From: Bacteroidales bacterium M2
Lineage (GTDB): Bacteria > Bacteroidota > Bacteroidia > Bacteroidales > Muribaculaceae
Length of the DNA stretch: 20,783 nt
Direction of reading: 5' to 3'
NCBI GenBank assembly: GCA_001689415.1
Contig: LUJM01000112.1
Coordinates: forward strand, 1-20,783
Shown here: one piece after another, positions 15,032 to 20,783 of the stretch
How positions within the stretch are numbered: position 1 is the stretch's first letter
Layout: each line of letters opens with the position of its first letter
Translations under genes and position numbers: made by a program
Notes under the pieces: generated by a model
Told to the model about the DNA's origin: nothing
What the model saw: only the letters and a program-made list of their open reading frames with translations
Database searches by the model: none

Positions 15032-16824
15032 TCGCAATAGTGGCGGAGTACGCGGCGATAGGAATTGAAAATTTTGCTTTTCGATACGAAGCCGACATAT
15101 GTATTGCCTTCGACCACGGGTAGGTTCCAAGCCCCCGTGTCGTCGAAGGTTTTCATTACCTTGTCCATGCTGTCGTTGACCTCGATTTTTGCCGGTGGCA
15201 TCGACATAAAAGTGCTCACTCGCATACGACGGTACAGATCGGGGCGGAACATTATATTGCGTATCTCGTCGAGTAGCACAATGCCTACAAGTTCGCGCTT
15301 GTCGTTGATTACAGGGAAAAGGTTACGCTTGCTCTTCGATATCACATCCACCATATCCTTTAGCGTCATGTCCGGGTAAACCGGCAGGAAGTCGGTTTCT
15401 ATCACATTGTTGACCTTGAGCAGCGTCAGTACTGCCTGGTCTTTGCGGTGGGTGAGCAGTTCGCCGCGTTTGGCCAGTCGCATGGTGTAGATTGAATACG
15501 GCTCGAAGATTTTGATTGTGCCGTAAGATATTGTGCTGACAATCAGCAGGGGCAGGAATAGGTCGTAGCCGCCGGTTAGTTCGGCGGTAAGGAAGATTGC
15601 CATTAGCGGAGCATGCATTACACCGCTCATAACCCCGGCCATGCCTATCAGCGCGAAGTTCTTGGTCGACAGCTCAATCCACCCGAAGTGGTTGAGTATG
15701 AAGGCATAAAGAAAACCGGTAAGACAGCCTACATACAGCGACGGGGCAAATGTACCGCCAACGCCGCCAGCACCGTTGGTGGCAGAGGTTGCAAAGGCTT
15801 TCGACATTACAACAAGGCCGATAAACAAGGCGAGGAACCAGAATTGATTGCGGTCGCTGTAGAATATCGAACCGTCGACTATCGACGATGTATCGCCCGC
15901 TAAAAGACCGGTTATCGAACCGTAGCCTTCGCCATAGAGCGGAGGGAAGAAAAACACCAATGCCGACAGTATCACGCAGCCGATAGCGGTCTTGACCCAT
16001 ACGTTTTTGAAGCGCCTGAAGAAATTCTCCATCATATTCATCGCCCTGGTAAAATAGAGCGATGCGAAGCCGCACACTATGCCAAGCATTATAACATAGG
16101 GTATGCGCGAGGTATAGAAGTCTTCGGTCTGGGCGAAGAAGAATTCGAATTCATAGCCGGTGTATACATAGGCGAGCGTGGTACTTGTGATAGAGGCTAT
16201 CAGCAACGGCATCACAGACACGGCAGTAAGGTCGAGCATCAGCACTTCGAGGGTGAACAGAAGGCCCGCAATCGGGGCTTTGAAGATTCCCGCTATGCCC
16301 GCCGCGGCTCCACAGCCCACAAGTATCATCAATATTCGGGGCGACATGCGGAATACACGCCCAAGGTTCGAGCCTATGGACGCGCCGGTGTATACGATAG
16401 GGCCCTCGGCTCCGACCGATCCGCCGAAGCCTATGGTTACCGATGATGCCAGAACCGAGGTATAAATATTGTGCTTTTTGAGGCGGCTCTTGTTTTGCGA
16501 CAAGGCATACAGCACTCGTGTCACGCCATGGCTGATATCGTCGCGCACAACATAGCGCACATAAAGGGCGGTAAGAATCACACCTACGGCCGGCAGCAGT
16601 ATGTAGAGGTAGTTGCCGGCCTCAGGGTTGACATGCGAGGTCAGCGCTCCCGAAATGGTATGTATCAGGAATTTGAGTACCAATGCCGCAACGCCACTGA
16701 AGAGGCCTACGAAAAATGCGAGTATCAGTACGAAATTTTTTTCCTTGATGTGCCGTTCACGCCAAGTGACAAAGCGTAAAAACGCTTCGTGAAGCTTGCG
16801 TAGAGGGGTGATTGTTTCTGCCAT
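15025..16824 (-). CDS. CLC-family chloride channel/transporter with CBS domains
   Basis: An inner-membrane CLC protein moving chloride or a similar anion, 599 residues. The membrane part (about 30-440) has the selectivity motifs ISHGVTRVL, GGSVGAEGP with the gating Glu140, and GAGGVGGTFAPSLYVG. Two CBS domains (about 465-595) follow, and in other CLC proteins these bind nucleotides and control activity. In FKAPIAGLLFTLEVLM the position equivalent to E. coli ClcA Glu203, the inner proton-carrying residue, is Val194, as in animal CLC channels. This hints at a channel or uncoupled transporter, but this needs a test. It is the last gene of a four-gene run, 5 bases after the sugar transferase. Its stop lies 7 bases from that of hom. 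Confidence 0.93.
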   Translation of the reverse strand: MAETITPLRKLHEAFLRFVTWRERHIKEKNFVLILAFFVGLFSGVAALVLKFLIHTISGALTSHVNPEAGNYLYILLPAVGVILTALYVRYVVRDDISHGVTRVLYALSQNKSRLKKHNIYTSVLASSVTIGFGGSVGAEGPIVYTGASIGSNLGRVFRMSPRILMILVGCGAAAGIAGIFKAPIAGLLFTLEVLMLDLTAVSVMPLLIASITSTTLAYVYTGYEFEFFFAQTEDFYTSRIPYVIMLGIVCGFASLYFTRAMNMMENFFRRFKNVWVKTAIGCVILSALVFFFPPLYGEGYGSITGLLAGDTSSIVDGSIFYSDRNQFWFLALFIGLVVMSKAFATSATNGAGGVGGTFAPSLYVGCLTGFLYAFILNHFGWIELSTKNFALIGMAGVMSGVMHAPLMAIFLTAELTGGYDLFLPLLIVSTISYGTIKIFEPYSIYTMRLAKRGELLTHRKDQAVLTLLKVNNVIETDFLPVYPDMTLKDMVDVISKSKRNLFPVINDKRELVGIVLLDEIRNIMFRPDLYRRMRVSTFMSMPPAKIEVNDSMDKVMKTFDDTGAWNLPVVEGNTYVGFVSKSKIFNSYRRVLRHYCDD

Positions 16825-16829
16825 AATTG

Positions 16830-18254
16830 TTACAGACCTTTACCGGTGACAACAGTCCTTACGGTATAAAATATTATTTTGAGGTCGACGCCGAAACTCA
16901 CATTCTCGATATAGAGAAGGTCGTATTCAAGGCGTTCGATCATCTGGTCGAGGTTCGATGCGTAGCCGTATTTCACCATTCCCCACGATGTCAGGCCGGG
17001 GCGGACCTGGTGGATAAGGCTGTACGCAGGGTGACGTTCGATAAGCTGGCGAATATAATATTCGCGCTCCGGACGAGGGCCTACAAGCGACATGTCGCCG
17101 ATAAGTATATTCCAGAATTGTGGCAACTCATCGATTCGGTATTTACGTAGAAAATGTCCGAGTCGTGTTATGCGTGGATCGTCGGTCCGCGATAGCGCCG
17201 GGCCGTCTTTTTCGGCGTCCGTGCGCATGGTGCGGAATTTATAGATATAAAATGGCTTTTTATGCAGGCCTATGCGTTCTTGGCGATAAAATACCGGCCC
17301 GGGCGAGTCATACTTGACCGCTAATGCTATCGCTGCCATAAATGGGCTGATGACGATAAGCGATAATGCCGATACGATTACATCGCCCAAGCGCTTGAAA
17401 TTCAACGCCGCCGGTGATATATGCGCGTTGGTGATGTCGATTATCGGTTCGGCTGCCACCTGTGTCGTCCTTGGCCGGAGACCCAGCATACCATGGAGGT
17501 CGGGTGTGACAAACAGCGGTGTGCCAAGACGGTATAATTTTTCGATAAGCTCAGTGCTCTGTGCGAGGCCCTTGCTTGTTGGCAATATCACCACAGCCTG
17601 AGCCTTGAGGCGGCGGCAGATTTCCAATACATCGTAGCCTCGGTATACAGGGAGGCCAAGCACGCTGTCGCCGTTGGTCAGGTTGTTGATGTCTATGATT
17701 GCCTTGAGCTTTATACCTGATCGGTTGGCTGATTTCTGTATCTTCTTAAGGCGTGACTCATTGTCACTGCCTACACCGATTACGACGGTATCTATCACAT
17801 AATCACCGCGTTGTACTCGTCGGGCATTGGCCGACAGTATTATCATCCTTACGATATATGTTGGCAGGGCGAGCGACAGGAACAAAGTCAGCATCAATTC
17901 GTAATTGGTGATTCGCTCTGGTATATTGTCGTTGATGAGGGCGGTAAAAAACACGGCAAGCATACCCAGCAGCGATACTGTGACCGTGGTGAATGTCTCG
18001 TCGAGGCGCGATTTGTAGAGCGTGTAGGCGCGGTTATAACTGCCGAATAGGGCGTATAGCAGCACTATCAGTATTGGTACGAATAATTGCTCCAATACTA
18101 CAGGTGTATGCGTGAGAAAGTCGTAGAGGCGGCTCCCTCGCAGGTATGGAGGAATAGTATAGTAGCGGATGATATCGAACAGGAAAAAGCCTACATTAGC
18201 CGTCAAAAAGTCGGCTATTGCATAGCGGATACGTTGTGCTGTTACCTGTTGCAT
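16830..18254 (-). CDS. Polyprenyl-phosphate sugar-1-phosphate transferase (WcaJ-like)
   Basis: Predicted initiating glycosyltransferase for an exopolysaccharide, capsule or glycan, loading a hexose-1-phosphate on undecaprenyl phosphate at the inner membrane. The 474-residue protein has four N-terminal membrane helices (about 12-30, 55-72, 92-108, 120-142) and a Rossmann-like CoA-binding domain (about 150-255, DTVVIGVGSDNE). A membrane anchor and the bacterial sugar transferase domain follow from KRLGD (287) on, with SPGPVFYRQERIG, YKFRTM, RIDELPQFWNIL and SLVGPRPE (389-396). All catalytic motifs are present. It sits alone between tsaC (9-base gap) and the CLC gene (5-base gap), with no other glycan genes in the window. 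The sugar cannot be told from the sequence. The likely relatives are WcaJ and similar exopolysaccharide starters. Confidence 0.92.
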   Translation of the reverse strand: MQQVTAQRIRYAIADFLTANVGFFLFDIIRYYTIPPYLRGSRLYDFLTHTPVVLEQLFVPILIVLLYALFGSYNRAYTLYKSRLDETFTTVTVSLLGMLAVFFTALINDNIPERITNYELMLTLFLSLALPTYIVRMIILSANARRVQRGDYVIDTVVIGVGSDNESRLKKIQKSANRSGIKLKAIIDINNLTNGDSVLGLPVYRGYDVLEICRRLKAQAVVILPTSKGLAQSTELIEKLYRLGTPLFVTPDLHGMLGLRPRTTQVAAEPIIDITNAHISPAALNFKRLGDVIVSALSLIVISPFMAAIALAVKYDSPGPVFYRQERIGLHKKPFYIYKFRTMRTDAEKDGPALSRTDDPRITRLGHFLRKYRIDELPQFWNILIGDMSLVGPRPEREYYIRQLIERHPAYSLIHQVRPGLTSWGMVKYGYASNLDQMIERLEYDLLYIENVSFGVDLKIIFYTVRTVVTGKGL

Positions 18255-18263
18255 GGATATCTG

Positions 18264-18845
18264 TTACGGTCGTATAACTTTGAATGAGCCGTCAATACTG
18301 AGCCGCATCACTGTCGACGGTTTGGCCGGGGTACGGTCGTCGCGGCGTGAGGTACATACATAGTCGGCGGCTGCGATGATTTCGGGTGAAATCTCGCCGT
18401 AAAAGCTTGCTGTGGGCTCGCCGCTGATATTTGCCGATGTAGATACAATCGGCTTGCCAAATGCCATACAAAGCTGGCGGCTGAATTCCTCGCGGGTTAC
18501 TCGTACGCCTATAGTGCCGTCGGGGGCAAGTAGTTCGGTGGCGATACCCGAGTGGGGTGCGATTCCGTCGTATACAATCGTGATTGGTTTGTCGCTAAAT
18601 TCGATCAGTTGGTATGCTACTTCCGGTATACCCTCAACTGCGCGTTCGAGCTGTGCTTCCGACCCTACGAGCGTTATCAGGGCCTTGGCATCGGCTCGTT
18701 GCTTGATTTCGAATACCTTGCGCACCGCTGCGGCATTGGTGGCGTCGCAGCCTATTCCCCATACCGTATCGGTCGGGTAGAGGATTATGCCCCCCTTGCG
18801 CAGTACTGCTACCGCTGCGCGTATGTCTTCGCGATAGTCCGTCAT
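18264..18845 (-). CDS. tsaC: L-threonylcarbamoyladenylate synthase (TsaC/YwlC type)
   Basis: Makes threonylcarbamoyl-AMP from Thr, bicarbonate and ATP, the first step of t6A37 modification of ANN-decoding tRNAs. The 193-residue protein is a single YrdC-like domain: LYPTDTVWGIGCDA (22-35), the basic nucleotide site FEIKQRADAKALITLV (45-60, Lys48/Arg50/Lys54), TIGVRVTREEF and PIVSTSANISGEPT (132-145). The extra Sua5 C-terminal domain is absent, so it is the short TsaC form. Its ATG overlaps the tsaB stop by 4 bases, joining two partners of one pathway. The third essential factors, TsaD and TsaE, are not in the window. The pairing of tsaB and tsaC makes the call firm. Confidence 0.94.
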   Translation of the reverse strand: MTDYREDIRAAVAVLRKGGIILYPTDTVWGIGCDATNAAAVRKVFEIKQRADAKALITLVGSEAQLERAVEGIPEVAYQLIEFSDKPITIVYDGIAPHSGIATELLAPDGTIGVRVTREEFSRQLCMAFGKPIVSTSANISGEPTASFYGEISPEIIAAADYVCTSRRDDRTPAKPSTVMRLSIDGSFKVIRP

Positions 18846-19543
18846 AGCACTTTATGCTTTGGCGTAGTTGCTTGGAATTCTTTTAGATATGCTGGCGTCG
18901 AATATGCCGTGTCGATAAACTCGCGCATAGCATAGGCTCGTTCTGCCAAGGCTATCATATCTACCGCCAAGGCTTCTACTTCGGGCACATACTGTGCTCC
19001 CGGGGTGCCGGCAAACAGCTCCTGAGCCTTGGCCGCTCCGCTTCCGAAGTATAATATCGGTCGGCCGCTCATCCTCAGTTCTGAGTATGAGTTCTCGTCG
19101 AGAATAAGAGCCTGAGGCTTCATCATCTCATTGAGCGCGAAATCATAGGCGGCGGTATACACTTCCATGCGTCGGGCATCGACCATGGGTATGAATATTG
19201 TGTCGGGGTCGATGTCGTCGGTCGAAAACATTACCCTTGTGGCAAGCAGCTTGAGTGTGTCAATGCCGATCAAAGGTATGTCGAGAGCGTAGGCCAGGCC
19301 TTTGGCCTCGCTAAGGCCGATGCGAAGGCCGGTATAGCTGCCGGGGCCCATGCTCACGGCTACTGCATCGAGCTGCATTTCATGTTCTCGGGCATGGTCG
19401 AGGCATGCTTTGACAAAGCCGCTGAGCATAGTGGCGTGGTTGCGGCCCTCGAAATCTTCGCGGTGCGCAAGAATCATACCGTCGGACGTCAGTGCTGCCG
19501 AGCACGGCGATCCGGAGGTTTCTATATTTAATATTGTTGCCAT
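18842..19543 (-). CDS. tsaB: tRNA t6A synthesis protein TsaB
   Basis: Inactive homologue of TsaD that forms the TsaB-TsaD-TsaE complex transferring the threonylcarbamoyl group to A37 of tRNA. The 233-residue ASKHA-fold protein begins ILNIETSGSPCSAAL (4-18). It has the hallmark AVSMGPGSYTGLRIGLSEAKGLAYAL (about 62-87) and the peptide FIPMVDARRMEVYTAAY. The C-terminus is variable, as is usual. It is the first gene of the four-gene run toward the CLC gene and overlaps tsaC by 4 bases. A -7 element (TAACTTTG, minus strand 19569 down to 19562) lies about 19 bases before its ATG. Confidence 0.94.
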   Translation of the reverse strand: MATILNIETSGSPCSAALTSDGMILAHREDFEGRNHATMLSGFVKACLDHAREHEMQLDAVAVSMGPGSYTGLRIGLSEAKGLAYALDIPLIGIDTLKLLATRVMFSTDDIDPDTIFIPMVDARRMEVYTAAYDFALNEMMKPQALILDENSYSELRMSGRPILYFGSGAAKAQELFAGTPGAQYVPEVEALAVDMIALAERAYAMREFIDTAYSTPAYLKEFQATTPKHKVL

Positions 19544-19561
19544 TTATACCTTCTTTTACGG

Positions 19562-19620
19562 CAAAGTTACTATTTTTTGCGTTAAAAAACATAGTTTGAC
19601 GGCAATATTTTGTAATTTTG
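19562..19620. promoter_or_regulatory. Divergent promoters of tsaB and yicC
   Basis: The intergenic stretch holds two outward-facing -7 elements: TAACTTTG on the minus strand (19569 down to 19562) for tsaB and TAATTTTG on the plus strand (19613-19620) for yicC. They lie in an almost perfect inverted repeat, GCAAAGTTAC (19561-19570) and GTAATTTTGC (19612-19621). No well-spaced -33 TTG is seen for either; TTTG at 19595-19598 is only 14 bases from the yicC element. The 43 bases between the elements must hold both upstream regions. Confidence 0.55.
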
Positions 19621-19677
19621 CAAGTCGAAAGCCTGCGCTGTATTTTGTCGCCGGCTGTATTTTTAAATTTCTGAATC

Positions 19678-20562
19678 ATGCTCATGTCGATGACCGGTTT
19701 TGGCAAGGCGACTGCCGAGTCCAAAACACATAGAATAAGTGCCGAAATTAAGTCACTCAACAGTAAACAGTTGGACCTGAATGTCAGGTTGCCGTATATC
19801 TTTCGTGAAGGCGAGCTTGAAGCACGTGCTATTGTTGGTCATGCTATTGAGCGTGGCAAGGCCGACCTGCTCGTTACTTGCGAAGTTCTGCCCGGTGCGG
19901 ATGCTTCGGTTTCGTCCGAACTCAATGTCGATGTTATGCGACGCTACAAGCTTCAGATCGAAGAAACCGCCGCTCAGCTCGGCCTTCCGGTGCCCGACGA
20001 TATGTTCAGGGTGCTGATGAACATGCCCGATGCCATGCACACCTCTGCGCCGGAGGCGGCCGAGGGTGAAATTGAGGTCCTTTATGATGTAATTCGCAAG
20101 GCGGTCGAAGGGCTGCTTGCGCACCGTCGTACCGAAGGACGTGAACTCGAGAAGTTCTTCCGAGTGCGTATCGATGCTATCCGCGAGCTGCTTGCAAGCA
20201 TAGAGCAGTACGAAAACGAGCGTGTGCCTAAGATTCGACAGCGACTCGAAGACGCTCTTGCTAAGATTCCTGCTGTCGAAGTTGACAAGGGCCGACTCGA
20301 ACAGGAAATGATTTTCTATATCGAGAAACTCGACGTAAACGAGGAAAAGCAGCGTCTGGCCAAGCACCTCTCCTATTTCATTGAGACAATGGAAGCACCC
20401 ACCCCGGGACAGGGCAAGAAGTTGGGCTTCATATCGCAGGAAATGGGTCGAGAAATAAACACTCTTGGTTCCAAGAGCAACCATGCCGAAATGCAAGCCA
20501 TAGTGGTAAAAATGAAAGACCTGCTCGAACAAATCAAAGAGCAAGTACTCAACGTGATGTAA
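19678..20562 (+). CDS. yicC: YicC/YloC-family endoribonuclease
   Basis: Member of the YicC family, recently characterised elsewhere as an endoribonuclease acting on small RNAs. The 294-residue protein starts MLMSMTGFGKATAE, matching the family's MxxSMTGFG start, so I keep the ATG at 19678 over the nearby ATGs at 19684 and 19690. The YicC N-terminal domain covers about 1-155. A charged helical stretch follows, and then the DUF1732 C-terminal domain (about 205-294: DVNEEKQRLAKHLSYF, GKKLGFISQEMGREINTLGSKSNHAE, LEQIKEQVLNVM). Gly replaces the Asp of proteobacterial LDFLxQE, as I recall from other Bacteroidota. In this phylum the gene is usually followed at once by gmk. Here a repeat-bearing gap follows. 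Confidence 0.94.
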   Translation: MLMSMTGFGKATAESKTHRISAEIKSLNSKQLDLNVRLPYIFREGELEARAIVGHAIERGKADLLVTCEVLPGADASVSSELNVDVMRRYKLQIEETAAQLGLPVPDDMFRVLMNMPDAMHTSAPEAAEGEIEVLYDVIRKAVEGLLAHRRTEGRELEKFFRVRIDAIRELLASIEQYENERVPKIRQRLEDALAKIPAVEVDKGRLEQEMIFYIEKLDVNEEKQRLAKHLSYFIETMEAPTPGQGKKLGFISQEMGREINTLGSKSNHAEMQAIVVKMKDLLEQIKEQVLNVM

Positions 20563-20615
20563 TATCCCACCACACCAATCCCAATACCGATTACCTAAGG
20601 AACTCATTTCCCCCA

Positions 20616-20680
20616 CTATCGTAGTCGCAGCACAATGCAGTCTATTTAAGGTTGATTGTGCAAATGAACTGCAACGATAG
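20616..20680. repeat. Nested imperfect inverted repeat downstream of yicC
   Basis: Three nested pairings can make one long broken hairpin: CTATCGT (20616-20622) with ACGATAG (20674-20680), GCAG (20627-20630) with CTGC (20669-20672), and GCACAAT (20630-20636) with ATTGTGC (20655-20661), the last two sharing one base. The copy TTGTGCAAAT (20656-20665) recurs as TTGTGTAAAT at 20714-20723. It could be part of a small repeat element or a structured RNA; nothing in it codes. Confidence 0.45.
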
Positions 20681-20767
20681 GAGCTTGGCTCTCCGAGACA
20701 AGCCACGGTTAGGTTGTGTAAATCCGTTGATTAACAACAACTTATCTAATCGCGCTCTCGTAGGGTC

Positions 20768-20779
20768 GCGGCATGCCGC
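20768..20779. repeat. 12-base GC palindrome near the window end
   Basis: GCGGCATGCCGC is a perfect palindrome within CGTAGGGTCGCGGCATGCCGCAATG. Together with the hairpin at 20616-20680 and a small stem at 20683-20687/20699-20703, it makes the 221 bases after yicC (20563-20783) unusually rich in inverted repeats and free of genes. It may be the edge of an interspersed palindromic repeat cut by the window. Confidence 0.4.
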
Positions 20780-20783
20780 AATG

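Noticed and set aside
19753..20706. A 317-codon open frame on the minus strand, longer than yicC itself
   Set aside because: It is antisense to the well-supported yicC, has no recognisable motif, is rich in Cys/His/Leu from reverse codons, and runs into the non-coding repeat region.

Overview
The window looks like the chromosome of a gut member of the Bacteroidota (order Bacteroidales). A Muribaculaceae-type organism is plausible but not proven. Three things point there. Promoters match the Bacteroidota sigma consensus (TTTG, about 19-20 bases, then TAnnTTTG). Starts lack clear Shine-Dalgarno sequences. The protein variants are typical of the phylum, such as a YicC with a KKLGFISQE C-terminus and secreted GH27 and GH105 glycosidases. 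No phage, insertion sequence, CRISPR array, tRNA or rRNA is visible.

Layout. (1) 36-1226: a secreted GH27 alpha-galactosidase. (2) 1472-6817, plus strand: a tight five-gene run with start/stop overlaps or gaps of 1-2 bases (PASTA membrane protein, RluD-like pseudouridine synthase, AroE, YeiH/UPF0324 membrane protein, ComEC). (3) 6818-7165: an AT-rich gap ending in a good promoter, followed by a small lipoprotein and a small beta-barrel-like protein. (4) 8199-11092, minus strand: GH105 unsaturated glucuronyl/rhamnogalacturonyl hydrolase, SGNH/GDSL hydrolase, then CdsA. (5) 11288-15017, plus strand: methionine genes metY-metX-hom with overlapping reading frames behind a regulatory leader. (6) 15025-19543, minus strand: tsaB-tsaC-sugar transferase-CLC, a second tight run. 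(7) 19678-20562, plus strand: yicC, followed by 221 bases without a gene but with inverted repeats and a 12-base palindrome.

The most interesting element is the leader at 11288-11514. A consensus promoter is followed by a 33-codon open frame with 7 methionines and 2 cysteines among residues 13-27. Its 3' end contains GGAGCCGG (11433-11440). This is exactly complementary to the 5' arm (CCGGCTCC, 11476-11483) of a strong intrinsic terminator that stands 7 bases before the metY start. This is the architecture of a ribosome-stalling transcription attenuator, here sensing Met (and perhaps Cys/Thr) charging to control methionine synthesis. The first half of the peptide is rich in Thr, Asn and Ile, other products of the aspartate pathway that Hom feeds.

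How the genes work together. Hom makes homoserine, MetX acylates it, and MetY sulfhydrylates the ester to homocysteine, so the operon is a compact direct-sulfhydrylation route. TsaB and TsaC belong to tRNA t6A synthesis. The GH27, GH105 and SGNH proteins are exported enzymes for plant polysaccharide breakdown, although no SusC/SusD pair lies in the window.
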